From NCBI GenBank assembly GCA_017941085.1, contig JAGAXF010000018.1, positions 1 through 64,000 of the forward strand: a stretch of 64,000 bases of DNA. The letters are read 5' to 3'. Numbering within the stretch: position 1 is the first letter of the stretch; each line of letters begins with the position of its first letter. This document shows, piece by piece, positions 1-10,173 of the stretch. Source of the stretch: Bacillota bacterium. Lineage in GTDB: Bacteria > Bacillota > Clostridia > Peptostreptococcales > Anaerovoracaceae. A model generated the notes under the pieces. It was given only the letters and a program-made list of their open reading frames with translations, was not told where the DNA came from and made no database searches. The translations under genes were made by a program, and so were the position numbers.

Positions 1-22
1 TGAATTTTCAACATATTTCAGC

Positions 23-133
23 GTTTTCATCAACGCTTTTTGTCCACCCTATATCTTCTTTCAAAAAAGATAAAACCGCCGCAACGATTGAAATATCAAT
101 CACTACAGCGGTTTTTATCAACGCTTTTTGTCC
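23..133. repeat. 23-bp near-identical direct repeat flanking the rplQ terminator
   Basis: Bases 23-45 and 111-133 match at 22 of 23 positions and lie on either side of the terminator hairpin downstream of rplQ. The outer copy also contains a short inverted repeat (20-37, AGCGTT/AACGCT on the minus strand). Function is unknown; it may be a duplicated terminator remnant or a binding site. Confidence 0.6.
60..116 (-). terminator. Intrinsic terminator of the ribosomal protein operon
   Basis: On the minus strand a long hairpin (72-115) closes with AAAACCGC/GCGGTTTT and continues through wobble pairs to GATTGA/TCAATC around a TATT loop. It is followed by ATCTTTTTT. It lies about 40 bases after the rplQ stop and is the natural 3' end of the 30-gene operon. 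Confidence 0.85.
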
Positions 134-153
134 TATAAGCCACAAAATTCTTG

Positions 154-507
154 TTACACCAGTTCCAAGAATACAACCTCTGCAGCGTCTCCGCGGCGGG
201 GTCCAAGCTTCAGGATTCTGGTATATCCACCCTGTCTGTCAGCATACTTGGGTCCAATTTCATCAAAGAGCTTAGATACTACAGATTCATCAAAGATGAA
301 TTCCATAGCCTGTCTTCTGTTCTTTACATTGGTTTCACCCGTTGTATTCTTTGCCAAGGTGATTAGCTTCTCGGCCTCTCTTCTGGCTTCCTTAGCCCTC
401 ATCTCAGTTGTCTGGATTCTTCCCTCACGGAGAAGGTCTGTAACCAGATTTCTGAGCATTGACTTTCTGTGAGCTGAAGGCCTGCCAAGTTTTCTATATC
501 CCGGCAT
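154..507 (-). CDS. rplQ: 50S ribosomal protein L17
   Basis: Large-subunit protein L17, about 117 residues, near the peptide exit tunnel. The N-terminus reads [18 protein letters not shown], the invariant L17 opening, followed by the LRNLVTDLL segment. I chose the ATG at 507 because GGAGG lies just upstream at 516-520; the longer frame starting at 522 would place that site inside the gene. It is the last gene of the operon, 26 bases after rpoA, and is followed by a strong terminator. Length is normal. Confidence 0.97.
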   Translation of the reverse strand: MPGYRKLGRPSAHRKSMLRNLVTDLLREGRIQTTEMRAKEARREAEKLITLAKNTTGETNVKNRRQAMEFIFDESVVSKLFDEIGPKYADRQGGYTRILKLGPRRGDAAEVVFLELV

Positions 508-533
508 ATCCGTTTCCTCCAATCTTATTGTTA

Positions 534-1478
534 CTACTCGTCACTCGGTCTAAGGCTGTATCCGAGTTCTGCCAATTTCTTCTTTACCTCTTCAAGAGAC
601 TTTCTTCCCAGGTTTCTGACCTTCATCATATCCTCTTCGGAATGCTGTGTCAGCTCACCAACGGTATTGATAGAAGCTCTCTTGAGGCAGTTATAGGATC
701 GGACTGTGAGCTCCAACTCATCGATGGTCATCTCAAGAGCCTTTTCCTTCTGATCGCCTTCTTTTTCAACAAGGATTTCCATTTCGCTGGCTGCATCGTC
801 CAGGATAATGAACTGGTTTAGATGCTCCTGCATAATCTTTGCTCCGATGGAAACTCCTTCTTCAGGAGAAATGGAACCATCGGTCCAGATTTCAAGGATA
901 AGCCTGTTGAAGTCAGTTACCTGTCCTACACGAGTATCTTCAACTGTGTAGTTAACTTTTCTTACAGGTGTAAAAATGGAGTCTACAGGTATTACTGAGA
1001 TAGGAGTATTTTCGTTCTTGTTCTGATCTGCAGGAACATATCCCCTACCCTTGCCTATATTGATTTCCATTACCAAAGTTGCATTTTCTTCAAGAGTTGC
1101 AATATGCAGGTCAGGATTGAATATCTCCAAATCCGCATCACCGATTATATCTGCTGCTGTAACTTCCTTTGGTCCAACTGCATTGATAATCACTCTCTTG
1201 GATTCATCGCCACTTAATCTAATGGCAAGCTTTTTTAGATTAAGAATAATCTCGGTAACATCTTCTTTTACTCCGGGAATTGTTGAAAATTCGTGAAGTA
1301 TTCCGTCAATCTTAATGGAAGTAACTGCTGCTCCCGGAAGAGAACTTAACAGTATCCTGCGGAGGCAGTTTCCTAATGTGGTACCATAACCTCTCTGAAG
1401 TGGTTCCACAACGAATTTTCCATAAGTACCGTCTTCGCTAATTGTCTTAGTAATTGTCGGCTTTTCAATTTCTATCAT
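534..1478 (-). CDS. rpoA: DNA-directed RNA polymerase subunit alpha
   Basis: RNA polymerase alpha subunit, 314 residues, the usual length. The N-terminal dimerisation and assembly domain covers about residues 1-230 ([20 protein letters not shown] is the conserved beta/beta' contact region). The C-terminal domain, about 245-305, carries the helix-hairpin-helix that binds UP-element DNA and activators ([24 protein letters not shown]). Position between rpsD and rplQ is the standard Gram-positive order, so its expression follows that of the ribosomal proteins. Confidence 0.98.
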   Translation of the reverse strand: MIEIEKPTITKTISEDGTYGKFVVEPLQRGYGTTLGNCLRRILLSSLPGAAVTSIKIDGILHEFSTIPGVKEDVTEIILNLKKLAIRLSGDESKRVIINAVGPKEVTAADIIGDADLEIFNPDLHIATLEENATLVMEINIGKGRGYVPADQNKNENTPISVIPVDSIFTPVRKVNYTVEDTRVGQVTDFNRLILEIWTDGSISPEEGVSIGAKIMQEHLNQFIILDDAASEMEILVEKEGDQKEKALEMTIDELELTVRSYNCLKRASINTVGELTQHSEEDMMKVRNLGRKSLEEVKKKLAELGYSLRPSDE

Positions 1479-1520
1479 TGAGAATCCTCCCTTCCTGTAA
1501 TAGTTTAGAATTGTTAGCTA

Positions 1521-2108
1521 TTACTTGGAGTACAACTCGACGATTAGACGTTCCTCGATAGGTGTATCGATTTGGTCTCTGGTCGGGTCTGCCAAGACTT
1601 GTCCCTCCAGCTTATCTCTGTCAACAGAGAGCCATCCTGGAACGCCTACCTGCATTTCCTTAATCTCTGCAAACTTTGGAGACTTCTGGCTCTTTGCCTT
1701 AACCTTGATAACGTCGCCGGGCTTTACCTGGTATGAAGGAATATTTACCTTCTTGCCATTTACTGTGAAATGGCTGTGTACTACCAGCTGTCTTGCCTCA
1801 CGGCGTGTCATTGCCATTCCCATTCTGTAAACTACGTTGTCCAGTCTTTCTTCCAGCATGATCAGCAGGTTTTCACCTGTAATGCCCTTCTTCTTTGCAG
1901 CCTTCTCAAATGTGTTTCTGAACTGCTTTTCCTGGACACCATAGATGAACTTTGCTCTCTGCTTTTCACGAAGCTGAATGCCGTAGTCGCTCATCTTGCG
2001 AAAGCTCTGTCTTGGCTTTCTCTTTGATTCTTTATATATACCCATATGGCTTGGGTCTATCTGAAGGGATCTACATCTCTTCAGAATCGGATCTCTGTTT
2101 ACTGCCAT
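1521..2108 (-). CDS. rpsD: 30S ribosomal protein S4
   Basis: Small-subunit protein S4, 195 residues, a primary 16S rRNA binder that nucleates 30S assembly. The S4 RNA-binding domain is visible at about 88-150 ([15 protein letters not shown], then [14 protein letters not shown]). The N-terminal segment has no zinc-binding Cys quartet, so this is the zinc-free form. Placement between rpsK and rpoA is typical of Clostridia; in Bacillus rpsD lies elsewhere. S4 often represses its own operon, but no such site was identified here. Confidence 0.97.
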   Translation of the reverse strand: MAVNRDPILKRCRSLQIDPSHMGIYKESKRKPRQSFRKMSDYGIQLREKQRAKFIYGVQEKQFRNTFEKAAKKKGITGENLLIMLEERLDNVVYRMGMAMTRREARQLVVHSHFTVNGKKVNIPSYQVKPGDVIKVKAKSQKSPKFAEIKEMQVGVPGWLSVDRDKLEGQVLADPTRDQIDTPIEERLIVELYSK

Positions 2109-2128
2109 GTATTAGTTCCTCCCTTCAA

Positions 2129-2527
2129 TTAGACTCTTCTTCTCTTCGGCGGTCTGCATCCATTATGCGGAATTGGTGTGATGTCCTTGATCATTGTGAT
2201 TTCAAGGCCAGCAGCCTGAAGTGCTCTGATAGCGGCTTCACGACCTGCACCAGGTCCCTTAACATAAACTTCTACAGTCTTTAGACCGTGTTCCATAGCT
2301 GCCTTTGTGGCAACCTCTGCAGCACTCTGAGCAGCGAAGGGAGTTGACTTTCTGGAACCTCTAAATCCCAGAGATCCTGCGCTGGACCATGAAAGAGCGT
2401 TTCCTTCCATGTCGGTGAGAGTTACCAAAGTATTGTTGAAGGTAGACTGGATATGTGCCTGACCTTTTTCAATATTCTTACGGTCTTTTCTTTTTCTTCT
2501 TACAACTTTTTTAACTTGCTTTGCCAT
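2129..2527 (-). CDS. rpsK: 30S ribosomal protein S11
   Basis: Small-subunit protein S11 of the platform, 132 residues, contacting the Shine-Dalgarno/anti-Shine-Dalgarno helix. The family core is clear: [15 protein letters not shown], then [19 protein letters not shown] and the C-terminal [18 protein letters not shown]. It follows rpsM by 17 bases and precedes rpsD by 20 bases with good ribosome binding sites. Nothing unusual. Confidence 0.98.
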   Translation of the reverse strand: MAKQVKKVVRRKRKDRKNIEKGQAHIQSTFNNTLVTLTDMEGNALSWSSAGSLGFRGSRKSTPFAAQSAAEVATKAAMEHGLKTVEVYVKGPGAGREAAIRALQAAGLEITMIKDITPIPHNGCRPPKRRRV

Positions 2528-2544
2528 ATTGTCCTACCTCCTTC

Positions 2545-2913
2545 CTACTTTTTCTTTCTTCCCACAGTACGCTTTGGTCCCTTACGGGTACGAGCATTTG
2601 TCTTGGTCTTCTGTCCTCTGACAGGCAGGCCTCTTCTGTGTCTGATTCCTCGATAGCTACCGATTTCCATGAGACGCTTAATGTTCATGGAAATATCTCT
2701 TCTAAGATCACCTTCTACGTGATATTCGTTATCGATAATCTTCCTGATACGTCCTGCTTCATCCTCGGTAAGGTCCTTTACCCTTGTGTCCGGATTAACT
2801 CCGGCCTTTTCCAGGATGATTGCTGCGGTCGGTCTGCCTATTCCATAAATGTAGGTCAGTCCGATCTCAACTCTTTTTTCTCTTGGTAAGTCTACACCGG
2901 CTATACGAGCCAT
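2545..2913 (-). CDS. rpsM: 30S ribosomal protein S13
   Basis: Small-subunit head protein S13, 122 residues, contacting the P-site tRNA and the intersubunit bridge to L5. Hallmarks are [19 protein letters not shown] at the start, the helix-turn-helix [20 protein letters not shown] and the basic tail [19 protein letters not shown]. It is separated from rpmJ by a 144-base spacer, the longest gap within the operon downstream of rpsJ. Confidence 0.98.
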   Translation of the reverse strand: MARIAGVDLPREKRVEIGLTYIYGIGRPTAAIILEKAGVNPDTRVKDLTEDEAGRIRKIIDNEYHVEGDLRRDISMNIKRLMEIGSYRGIRHRRGLPVRGQKTKTNARTRKGPKRTVGRKKK

Positions 2914-3057
2914 ATTTCCTCCTTCTCCTATCTTCCGTCACATTCCGGGAGTGATATAGACAGGAACATTCTTAAACATATTTCGATGAATCGGCGCCCG
3001 GTACCTAAGCCAAACCCATCCTTTGATTAATTAACTTAGAATAAATGTATTGTTTGA
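2914..3057 (-). other. 144-base non-coding spacer between rpmJ and rpsM
   Basis: No reading frame with a start and ribosome binding site was found. On the minus strand it runs from an A/T-rich segment after rpmJ to a GC-rich core (GGTACCGGGCGCC) and then to the rpsM ribosome binding site. Most other gaps in this operon are under 30 bases. A leader for autogenous control of the S13-L17 genes or an internal promoter is possible; neither is proven. Confidence 0.4.
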
Positions 3058-3189
<132 letters not shown>

Positions 3190-3192
3190 CTA

Positions 3193-3411
3193 TCACTTGT
3201 CGCGCCACACTATGCGGCCTCTGGTTAGATCATAGGGGGAAAGCTCCACCTTGACCTTGTCTCCGGGAAGAATCCTAATATAGTTCATTCTGATTTTTCC
3301 GGAGATATGAGCCAGAACCTCGAATCCGTTTTCAAGCTCTACCTTGAACATTGCATTAGGCTGAGCATCAACGACGGTTCCTATTGCTTCTATGGTATCT
3401 TTTTTTGCCAT
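3193..3411 (-). CDS. infA: Translation initiation factor IF-1
   Basis: IF-1, 72 residues, a single S1-type OB fold that occupies the ribosomal A site during initiation. The family sequence is nearly canonical: [42 protein letters not shown] and a terminal LTRGRIVWR. It lies 11 bases after map and before rpmJ, the standard placement in Gram-positive spc operons. Confidence 0.98.
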   Translation of the reverse strand: MAKKDTIEAIGTVVDAQPNAMFKVELENGFEVLAHISGKIRMNYIRILPGDKVKVELSPYDLTRGRIVWRDK

Positions 3412-3422
3412 ATGTTCACCTC

Positions 3423-4175
3423 TTATTCCACAAGCGTCAGTATCTCGGGGTCTCCATCCGTAATCAAAACCGTGTTTTCATAATGGCTGGATAACTTCCC
3501 ATCGGCAGTAACGGCTGTCCAATTATTCATCAGAGTTTCCGTTTCATAGGTTCCCTCTGCAATCATGGGTTCAATGGCCAATACCATACCCGGCACCAGC
3601 CTTGGGCCTCTTCCGGCGATTCCATAGTTTGGAACCTGTGGGTCTTCGTGCAACTCTCGTCCTACACCGTGGCCGGTATAGTCTCTTATTACAGAGAAAC
3701 CTTCACTCTCTGCCTTAACTTGCACCGCATGTGAAATATCTGAAAGTCTCTTTCCTACCCTGGCATTTTCTATTCCGGCAAAGAAGCTTTCTCTACAGAC
3801 ATCGATTATCTTTTGAGCTTCCTTGCTTATTTTTCCCACAGGATAGGTTCTGGCAGCGTCGCTGGTATAACCTTTATAGATTGCACCAACGTCCACGCTT
3901 ACAATGTCGCCTTCGCATAAAACGCGACTGTGATCGGGAATGCCGTGAACTATCTCTTCGTTCACCGAGACACATACATTTCCCGGAAATCCACCATAGT
4001 CCTTAAAGGTAGGTATCATTCCATGTCTCTCGATATACTCCAGACAGTATTTATCCACATCTGCTGTTGTAATCCCCGGCTTGATATAATCCGCCAAGTC
4101 ATTCAGAAGATGTCCCGTCATGGTGCAGGTGACCCGCATAATATCTATCTCGTCCTGAGACTTGATAACAATCAT
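3423..4175 (-). CDS. map: Type I methionine aminopeptidase
   Basis: Removes the initiator methionine from nascent proteins; cytosolic metalloenzyme of about 250 residues. The five metal ligands are visible: two Asp in [17 protein letters not shown], His in [13 protein letters not shown], Glu in AIEPMIAEG and Glu in HYENTVLI. I chose the ATG at 4175, preceded by AGGTGA with 5-base spacing; a GTG at 4184 is possible and would overlap the end of adk. With the ATG start it begins just after the adk stop codon, so translation is probably coupled. Confidence 0.96.
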   Translation of the reverse strand: MIVIKSQDEIDIMRVTCTMTGHLLNDLADYIKPGITTADVDKYCLEYIERHGMIPTFKDYGGFPGNVCVSVNEEIVHGIPDHSRVLCEGDIVSVDVGAIYKGYTSDAARTYPVGKISKEAQKIIDVCRESFFAGIENARVGKRLSDISHAVQVKAESEGFSVIRDYTGHGVGRELHEDPQVPNYGIAGRGPRLVPGMVLAIEPMIAEGTYETETLMNNWTAVTADGKLSSHYENTVLITDGDPEILTLVE

Positions 4176-4176
4176 C

Positions 4177-4824
4177 TTAGTCACCTATCGCATCCACGAT
4201 GTCAAGGAATACCTTTTCAGGATCTCCCTCTCCATCTATCTCTACCAAAGTGCCCTTTCCCTTGTAGAAATCCACAAGAGGCATTGTTTGCTCACCATAG
4301 ACACTGAGTCTGTTGCGAGCGGTAGTTTCAGAATCGTCATCCCTCTGGATCAGATTGTTTCCGCAGTTATCGCAAATTCCATCTACCTTTGGAGGTATAT
4401 TGATTACATGGAAGGTGGAGCCGCAATTCTTGCACACTCTTCTTCCTGTAAGTCTGGCAATAAGCGCATCCTCATCCACATCCACATTGATAACCTTGTC
4501 CAGCTTCTGTCCGTTGGCCTCCAAGAACTCCTCCAGCTTCTCAGCCTGATATACCGTTCTTGGGAATCCATCCAAAAGGAATCCATTGGCACAGTCATCC
4601 TCAAGAAGTCTTGATGTGGCAATCTCAATTGTGAGATCGTCAGGAACAAGTTCTCCTCTGTTCATATATTCCTGTGCTCTCATTCCCAGCTCAGTCTGTC
4701 TCTTGATGTTATCTCTGAATATATCTCCTGTTGAGATATGCGGAATGTTATATTTCTCTACGATTCTTGTTGCCTGGGTACCTTTACCTGCACCCGGTGC
4801 ACCTAAAAGAATAGCTCTCAGCAT
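4177..4824 (-). CDS. adk: Adenylate kinase
   Basis: Interconverts AMP, ADP and ATP; 215 residues. The P-loop is GAPGAGKGTQ at about residues 8-17, and GFPRTVYQAE marks the AMP-binding side. The LID domain carries two Cys-x2-Cys pairs (CKNCGSTF and CDNCGNNL), so this is the zinc-binding long form common in Gram-positive bacteria. It lies 26 bases after secY, as in the classical secY-adk-map order. Confidence 0.98.
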   Translation of the reverse strand: MLRAILLGAPGAGKGTQATRIVEKYNIPHISTGDIFRDNIKRQTELGMRAQEYMNRGELVPDDLTIEIATSRLLEDDCANGFLLDGFPRTVYQAEKLEEFLEANGQKLDKVINVDVDEDALIARLTGRRVCKNCGSTFHVINIPPKVDGICDNCGNNLIQRDDDSETTARNRLSVYGEQTMPLVDFYKGKGTLVEIDGEGDPEKVFLDIVDAIGD

Positions 4825-4850
4825 ACGATCCTCCCTATTCTCTAAACTCT

Positions 4851-6131
4851 CTAGAGGAATCCTCTGTAATTTCTCATTACCATCTGGTTCTCAAGCTGTC
4901 TCATGGTGTCAATTGCAACACCTACTGCAATGAGAAGAGATGTTCCACCAAAGTGGATATTCATGCCCGTGTACTGGCTGATCAAAGTAGGCAGCGTGGC
5001 TATTATTGCCAGGAATATACCACCAACCAAGGTCAATCTGCTCATGGTCTTTGATAGATAATCCACTGTTGCTCTACCTGGTCTAATACCGGGGATAAAT
5101 CCACCGTTGGATTTAAGGTTCTGTCCTACTTCTACCGGGTTAAATGTAACTGCAGTGTAGAAATAGTTGAAGAACAGTATAAGCAGTACATTCAGTATGG
5201 CATATACCCACACTCCCGGATTTCCGTTGGGAGAGAGCCACTTGGTTACAAACTGGGTGAAACCGGACTCTGCACTCAGGAAGTAGGTTATAGTAAGTGG
5301 GAACTGCAATATTGAGAGGGCAAAGATTACAGGAATAACACCTGCCTGGTTTACCTTTAGTGGGATATGGGTGGATTGTCCACCGTACATCTTACGTCCC
5401 ACAACTCTCTTGGCATACTGCACCGGAATTCTTCTGGTTCCCTGCTGGATAATTATGACTCCCACAACAACCAATATTGCAAAGAGTATAAACAGGATTA
5501 TTGCCAGGATTCCGATTCCACCATCCTTGTACTGGGTGACGATTCTACGAATGTCCGTAGGAATTCTTGAAATAATTCCGGCAAAGATCAGGAGGGAGAT
5601 ACCGTTTCCGATACCATTCTCGTTGATCTGTTCACCTAGCCACATCAGGAAGGCTGTACCTGCCGTCAGTACCAGGATGATGACGATAAAGTTGAAAGCA
5701 TTCTGCTCTGCAACTGCTTGTCTAAAGAGACCAACTGTAAGTCCTGTTGCCTGAATTAGTGCCAGAACCACCGTCATATAACGGGTGATTGCTGCCATCT
5801 TTTTACGTCCTTCTGTTCCTTCGCTGGCCAATCTCTCAAAGTACGGAAATGCTATTGTTAATAGCTGTACTATGATGGAAGCCGTTACATAAGGTGTAAT
5901 TGAAAGCGCAAAGATCGTGAAGTTACTGAAGGATCCACCGGAGAAAAGATCGAACAAGTCGAATAGTCCGCTTTCTCCTGTGAATACTGAAGCTAAAGCT
6001 TCTCTGTTCATACCCGGTACCGGAATACAGGATCCGATACGGAATACAATCAACATCAGTATGGTGAATATGATCTTACGGCGCATTTCAGGCACCCTGA
6101 AGGCTTGTCTGACCGTATTCAACATATCCAT
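4851..6131 (-). CDS. secY: Preprotein translocase subunit SecY
   Basis: Central pore of the Sec translocon in the cytoplasmic membrane, 426 residues with about ten hydrophobic spans. Family signatures include the N-terminal IFTILMLIVFRIGSCIPVPG, the GGSFSNFTIFALSITPYV plug/TM2 region and the C-terminal GTSLLIAVGVAIDTMRQLE. The ATG overlaps the rplO stop by one base (TAATG), which suggests translational coupling; a second ATG two codons on is also possible. Its place after rplO is canonical. Confidence 0.98.
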   Translation of the reverse strand: MDMLNTVRQAFRVPEMRRKIIFTILMLIVFRIGSCIPVPGMNREALASVFTGESGLFDLFDLFSGGSFSNFTIFALSITPYVTASIIVQLLTIAFPYFERLASEGTEGRKKMAAITRYMTVVLALIQATGLTVGLFRQAVAEQNAFNFIVIILVLTAGTAFLMWLGEQINENGIGNGISLLIFAGIISRIPTDIRRIVTQYKDGGIGILAIILFILFAILVVVGVIIIQQGTRRIPVQYAKRVVGRKMYGGQSTHIPLKVNQAGVIPVIFALSILQFPLTITYFLSAESGFTQFVTKWLSPNGNPGVWVYAILNVLLILFFNYFYTAVTFNPVEVGQNLKSNGGFIPGIRPGRATVDYLSKTMSRLTLVGGIFLAIIATLPTLISQYTGMNIHFGGTSLLIAVGVAIDTMRQLENQMVMRNYRGFL

Positions 6132-6571
6132 TAAATCACCTCTGCCTTTCCTCCGGCAGCACTTATTTTTTCGGCTGCAGTTTTAGTAAATTTCTGAGCC
6201 TTTACTGTAAGGGCTCTATCCAGTTCTCCATGTCCGAGAACCTTGATTCCGTCTACTACCTGTTTTACCAGGCCGGCTTCTTTAAGAAGCTCGGGTGTAA
6301 CTTCGGTACCTGCTTCAAATCTGTTCAGGTCTCTAATGTTTACGACAGAATATTCTGTAGCCCATTTGTTATTAAATCCTCTCTTAGGAAGACGTCTATA
6401 AAGTGGCATCTGACCACCTTCAAAGCCCAGTCTTACTCCACCGCCGCTACGAGATTTCTGTCCGTTCATACCTCTACCGCCGGTTTTACCCTGACCGGTA
6501 GCAGTACCTCTACCTCTTCTCTTACGGTTCTTTGTGGAACCTGCCGGTGCTTTTAAATCATGCAGTTTCAT
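6131..6571 (-). CDS. rplO: 50S ribosomal protein L15
   Basis: Large-subunit protein L15, 146 residues. The Gly/Arg-rich N-terminus typical of the family is present ([19 protein letters not shown], then [15 protein letters not shown]). The ATG at 6571 is chosen because GGAGGTG lies right before it; the frame could extend to a GTG three codons earlier, but that would sit in the ribosome binding site. It overlaps secY by one base. Confidence 0.97.
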   Translation of the reverse strand: MKLHDLKAPAGSTKNRKRRGRGTATGQGKTGGRGMNGQKSRSGGGVRLGFEGGQMPLYRRLPKRGFNNKWATEYSVVNIRDLNRFEAGTEVTPELLKEAGLVKQVVDGIKVLGHGELDRALTVKAQKFTKTAAEKISAAGGKAEVI

Positions 6572-6588
6572 GTGCGTCACCTCCTATC

Positions 6589-6771
6589 CTACAGTTCTTC
6601 AACAGTAACGAGATGCCTTACCTTGGCAATCGCTCCGCGAGTCTGTGGAGTATCAGCCAATTCAACTGAATGATGCATCTTTCTAAGTCCTAGAGCCTCG
6701 ACAACCTTTCTCTGCTTGGGATTGGCGCCGATGGTGCTCTTGGTAAGTGTTATTTTTAACTTATCTGCCAT
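6589..6771 (-). CDS. rpmD: 50S ribosomal protein L30
   Basis: L30, 60 residues, the short bacterial form. The conserved [27 protein letters not shown] segment and the [18 protein letters not shown] tail identify it. It lies between rpsE and rplO with short gaps, as in other spc operons. Normal length, nothing unusual. Confidence 0.97.
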   Translation of the reverse strand: MADKLKITLTKSTIGANPKQRKVVEALGLRKMHHSVELADTPQTRGAIAKVRHLVTVEEL

Positions 6772-6783
6772 CTTTGACTCCTC

Positions 6784-7287
6784 CTATCCCAAGATTTCTT
6801 CCGGGCTCTTGCCTCTAAGCTTGGCAACCTTTTCTACAGTCATAAGATTCTTAAGACCTTCCATAGTTGCCATAGCCATATTTCCTGTGTTGCTGGATCC
6901 AAGAGACTTTGCTCTTACATCCTGAATGCCTGCTGCTTCCAGAACCGCTCTTACAGAGGATCCTGCAATAACTCCTGTACCGGGAGCTGCGGGCATAATA
7001 AGCACTCTACCTGCTCCATAGAGACCTGTAACTCTGTGAGGTACTGTGGTCCCTACTGTTGGAACATATACAAGTTTCTTCTTTGCATCTTCTGTAGCTT
7101 TTCTGACAGCTTCAGGAATTTCCTGCGCTTTACCCAGGCCTACGCCTACGTGACCGGCTTTGTCGCCAACCACTACGGTAACGCTGAATCTCATGTTCCT
7201 GCCGCCCTTGACAGTCTTGGCAACACGTCTGATGCTGACGATGTTTTCTGTCAGTTCCAGCTTGGATGTATCCATTGTATTACGCAT
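6784..7287 (-). CDS. rpsE: 30S ribosomal protein S5
   Basis: S5, about 167 residues, at the mRNA entry tunnel; affects decoding accuracy. The double-stranded RNA-binding-like N-terminal domain ([20 protein letters not shown]) and the C-terminal domain ([20 protein letters not shown]) are clear. The ATG at 7287 follows a GGAGGGAAAGA ribosome binding site; an open frame extends to 7338 but would run 38 bases into rplR, so I reject that start. Confidence 0.97.
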   Translation of the reverse strand: MRNTMDTSKLELTENIVSIRRVAKTVKGGRNMRFSVTVVVGDKAGHVGVGLGKAQEIPEAVRKATEDAKKKLVYVPTVGTTVPHRVTGLYGAGRVLIMPAAPGTGVIAGSSVRAVLEAAGIQDVRAKSLGSSNTGNMAMATMEGLKNLMTVEKVAKLRGKSPEEILG

Positions 7288-7300
7288 TCTTTCCCTCCTG

Positions 7301-7660
7301 TTAGAATTTAAGTCCGCCTTCACGGGCCCCATCAGCAAGTTCCTTTACACGTCCGTGATAGAGGAATCCGCTTCTGTCAAAAGCAACTTCTTCAATTCCT
7401 TTGGCCAGGGCCTTCTTGGCGATAGCCTCTCCAACCTTCTTCGCTGCATCCTTGTTTCCGCCGTAGCCGATTCCAAGGTCCTTATCCAGTGAAGAAGCAG
7501 CGCATAGTGTGGTCTGATTTACATCGTCGATGATCTGGCAAGAAATGTTCTTGTTGGATCTGAACACACAGAGTCTTGGCTTCTCAGGAGTGCCGGTCAA
7601 ATTTTTTCTTACGCGTCTATGTCTTTTGATGCGTCTATCATTTCTGCTCAAATTAGCCAT
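7301..7660 (-). CDS. rplR: 50S ribosomal protein L18
   Basis: L18, 119 residues, binds 5S rRNA with L5 and L25 in the central protuberance. The basic N-terminus ([22 protein letters not shown]) and the conserved C-terminal [23 protein letters not shown] motif identify it. Placement between rplF and rpsE is standard; length is normal. Confidence 0.98.
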   Translation of the reverse strand: MANLSRNDRRIKRHRRVRKNLTGTPEKPRLCVFRSNKNISCQIIDDVNQTTLCAASSLDKDLGIGYGGNKDAAKKVGEAIAKKALAKGIEEVAFDRSGFLYHGRVKELADGAREGGLKF

Positions 7661-7678
7661 TTAACTTCACTCCTTTCT

Positions 7679-8224
7679 CTATGCGCCTGCGCCGGTCTTA
7701 CCTTCTTTGCGGCGTATCTGTTCATCTTCGTATCTAATTCCCTTACCCTTGTAAGGTTCAGGCTTTCTCCAAGCTCTGATATTGGCTGCATAGTTGCCTA
7801 CCAAAGCCTTGTCTATGCCCTTTACTAATATTGTTGTCTGATCCGGTGTCTCAGTTTCGATTCCTTCCGGATCTTCCATTTCTACAGGATGGGAGTATCC
7901 CAGGTTCATAACCAGGGTTTTACCCTTCTTTTCTGCTCTGTATCCTACACCCTGTAAAAGGAGCTTCTTCTCGAACCCTTGGGAAACACCCTGTACCATG
8001 TTGGCAACCAGTGCTCTTGCAAGTCCGTGCTGTGCTCTCTTTGTTCTTTCATCGTCCTCTCTAGCAAAGGTCAGCTCGTTATCATTGATTTCTGCTTTGA
8101 TAAGAGGGCTGATCTGCTGAGAAAGTTCTCCCTTTGGGCCTTTGACGGTAACCATGTTGTTATCATCTATATTGATTTCTACGCCGGCAGGGATTGTAAT
8201 TGGTTTAAGTCCTATTCTTGACAT
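7679..8224 (-). CDS. rplF: 50S ribosomal protein L6
   Basis: L6, 181 residues, near the sarcin-ricin loop and factor-binding site. Two homologous halves are visible; the signature near the C-terminus is [21 protein letters not shown]. The start is [17 protein letters not shown], typical of the family. It sits 12 bases after rpsH. Nothing unusual. Confidence 0.98.
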   Translation of the reverse strand: MSRIGLKPITIPAGVEINIDDNNMVTVKGPKGELSQQISPLIKAEINDNELTFAREDDERTKRAQHGLARALVANMVQGVSQGFEKKLLLQGVGYRAEKKGKTLVMNLGYSHPVEMEDPEGIETETPDQTTILVKGIDKALVGNYAANIRAWRKPEPYKGKGIRYEDEQIRRKEGKTGAGA

Positions 8225-8236
8225 TTTACTTACCTC

Positions 8237-8635
8237 CTACCAAACGTAACAGATGACTTCGCCGCCTACTCCCAGCTTACGAGCTTCCTTGTCGCTTACG
8301 ATTCCCTTAGATGTGGAAATGATTGCGATTCCCAGTCCGCCCAGTACGCGAGGAATCTCGTTGGCCTTTGCATAAACCTTGAGACCCGGCTTGGAGATCT
8401 TCTTGATTCCGTTAATAACTTTTTCCTTGTTGTCGCCATATTTCATCTCAACTTTGATCATGCCCTGCTTGTTGTCTTCGATGACTTCAAAGTTTTTGAT
8501 GAATCCCTCAGCCAGAAGAATTTCTGCAATGGATTTCTTCATCTTGGATGCAGGAATTTCCACTTCAGTATGTCCGGCTGTATTGGCGTTTCTAATTCTT
8601 GTTAGCATATCCGCAATGGGATCTGTCATAGTCAT
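8237..8635 (-). CDS. rpsH: 30S ribosomal protein S8
   Basis: S8, 132 residues, a primary 16S rRNA-binding protein of the platform. [22 protein letters not shown] is the common opening and [20 protein letters not shown] the conserved C-terminal loop. The first ATG has a GGGAG site 9 bases upstream. In E. coli S8 represses the spc operon by binding the rplE message; no such site was sought in detail here. Confidence 0.98.
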   Translation of the reverse strand: MTMTDPIADMLTRIRNANTAGHTEVEIPASKMKKSIAEILLAEGFIKNFEVIEDNKQGMIKVEMKYGDNKEKVINGIKKISKPGLKVYAKANEIPRVLGGLGIAIISTSKGIVSDKEARKLGVGGEVICYVW

Positions 8636-8708
8636 ATCGTTGTTCTCCCTTCTTGCGCGGTTTCCCGAAGGACCTGCGCAGAAATTACATTATCTAACCA
8701 GATTGTTC

Positions 8709-8894
8709 TTACCAGCTGGCCTTCTTTACACCGGGGATTTCTCCCTTGTAAGCCAGTTCTCTGAAGCAGATACGGCAGATTCCATATTTCTTAAGAACAG
8801 AATGTGGTCTTCCGCAGATTCTGCATCTGGTATAAGCCCTTGTTGAATACTTAGGCTTTCTCTGCTGTTTTACTTTAAGAGATGTCTTTGCCAT
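8709..8894 (-). CDS. rpsN: 30S ribosomal protein S14, zinc-binding type Z
   Basis: S14 of the short zinc-ribbon type, 61 residues, in the 30S head. The two Cys-x2-Cys pairs are CRICGRPHS and CRICFRELA, and the C-terminus is [13 protein letters not shown]. The long zinc-free form would be about 89-101 residues, so this is the C+ paralogue (also called rpsZ). It lies between rplE and rpsH. Confidence 0.98.
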   Translation of the reverse strand: MAKTSLKVKQQRKPKYSTRAYTRCRICGRPHSVLKKYGICRICFRELAYKGEIPGVKKASW

Positions 8895-8906
8895 TTCTAC
8901 TCCTCC

Positions 8907-9449
8907 CTACTTCTCAAACGGCATTCCCAAGAGTTCCAAAAGAGCCTGAGCTTCTTCATCTGTCTTGGCCGTTGTGGTGAAAACGATGTTCATACCCTTG
9001 ATGGATTCCACATCGTCGTAGTTGATTTCAGGGAAGATTAGCTGTTCCTTGATACCCATGGAGTAATTGCCACGGCCATCAAAGGAGTTCTTGCTTACGC
9101 CCTTAAAGTCTCTAACTCTCGGAAGAGAGATATTGAAGAACTTATCGCAGAATTCATACATATTGTCTCCGCGCAGGGTTACCTTGCAACCAACAGGCAT
9201 TCCTTCTCTAACCTTGAAGTTAGCGATGGACTTCTTTGCCTTTGTTACTACAGGCTTCTGACCACTGATAAGGGCCATTTCCTGAACTGCAGACTCCATT
9301 ACCTTTGCGTTTTCCTTTGCTTCTCCAAGACCCATATTAATGGTAACCTTTGTAAGCTTTGGAACTTCGTTTACGTTTGCATAGTTGAATTTTTCCTTCA
9401 TTGCAGGAAAAACGTCTTTCTTATATGTTTCTCTAAGTCTTGCTGACAA
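8907..9449 (-). CDS. rplE: 50S ribosomal protein L5
   Basis: L5, 180 residues, binds 5S rRNA and bridges to S13 and the P-site tRNA. Conserved blocks are [38 protein letters not shown] and [20 protein letters not shown]. It lies between rplX and the zinc-type S14 gene, the standard order. No anomaly. Confidence 0.98.
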   Translation of the reverse strand: MSARLRETYKKDVFPAMKEKFNYANVNEVPKLTKVTINMGLGEAKENAKVMESAVQEMALISGQKPVVTKAKKSIANFKVREGMPVGCKVTLRGDNMYEFCDKFFNISLPRVRDFKGVSKNSFDGRGNYSMGIKEQLIFPEINYDDVESIKGMNIVFTTTAKTDEEAQALLELLGMPFEK

Positions 9450-9466
9450 TGTTCTCTCCTCCTTTC

Positions 9467-9772
9467 TTAGTCAATTTTAGCGCCGGTCTTACGATTGATG
9501 CGAGCCTTGGCCTTGCCCGTTCCTTCGTATCCGATCTTTACAGGCTTTTTAGCCTTTGTATCATAGAACATTACGTTAGATGCATCGATGGGACCTTCGA
9601 TATGTCTTATCTCTGCACTTGCAGTTCTTGTCTGCTTCTGGTGCTTTGTCTGAATATTGACACCTTCGACAATGACGCGGTTTTCCTTTGGATATGCTCT
9701 CAGCACCTTACCTGTTGCACCTTTGTCCTTGCCGGCGATGACGATAACAGTATCTCCTGTTTTGATCTTCAT
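9467..9772 (-). CDS. rplX: 50S ribosomal protein L24
   Basis: L24, 101 residues, an early assembly protein near the exit tunnel. The KOW motif is at the N-terminus ([22 protein letters not shown]), followed by [14 protein letters not shown]. It lies 14 bases after rplN and before rplE. Length and composition are ordinary. Confidence 0.98.
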   Translation of the reverse strand: MKIKTGDTVIVIAGKDKGATGKVLRAYPKENRVIVEGVNIQTKHQKQTRTASAEIRHIEGPIDASNVMFYDTKAKKPVKIGYEGTGKAKARINRKTGAKID

Positions 9773-9786
9773 AATCCTGCCACCTC

Positions 9787-10161
9787 CTACAGTACTTCCG
9801 GTGCCAGAGATACGATCTTCATAAATCCTCTGTCACGCAGTTCTCTGGCAACTGGTCCAAAGATACGTGTGCCAACAGGAGTCTTGTCTTCTCTGTCTTT
9901 GATGATAACAGCTGCGTTCTGGTCGAACTTTACATAGCTGCCATCAGCTCTTCTTGCACCCTTTTTAGTTCTAACTACTACTGCTTTAACAACATCACCC
10001 TTCTTTACAACTCCACCGGGAGTAGCATCCTTTACGGCACATACGATGACGTCGCCTATGTTGGCATACTGACGGGATGTTCCCCCCAGTATTCTGATGC
10101 AAAGCAATTCCTTAGCGCCGGAATTGTCTGCAACCTTTAATCTAGTTTCAGTCTGTATCAT
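9787..10161 (-). CDS. rplN: 50S ribosomal protein L14
   Basis: L14, 124 residues, part of intersubunit bridges B5 and B8. It starts [19 protein letters not shown] and contains the signature [23 protein letters not shown]. It lies 12 bases after rpsQ. It is slightly longer than the common 122 residues, with no effect on the core. Confidence 0.98.
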   Translation of the reverse strand: MIQTETRLKVADNSGAKELLCIRILGGTSRQYANIGDVIVCAVKDATPGGVVKKGDVVKAVVVRTKKGARRADGSYVKFDQNAAVIIKDREDKTPVGTRIFGPVARELRDRGFMKIVSLAPEVL

Positions 10162-10173
10162 TCCTGCGCCTCC

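Noticed and set aside
7288..7338. Upstream extension of rpsE
   Set aside because: It would overlap the end of rplR by 38 bases and bypass a perfect GGAGGG site before the ATG at 7287.
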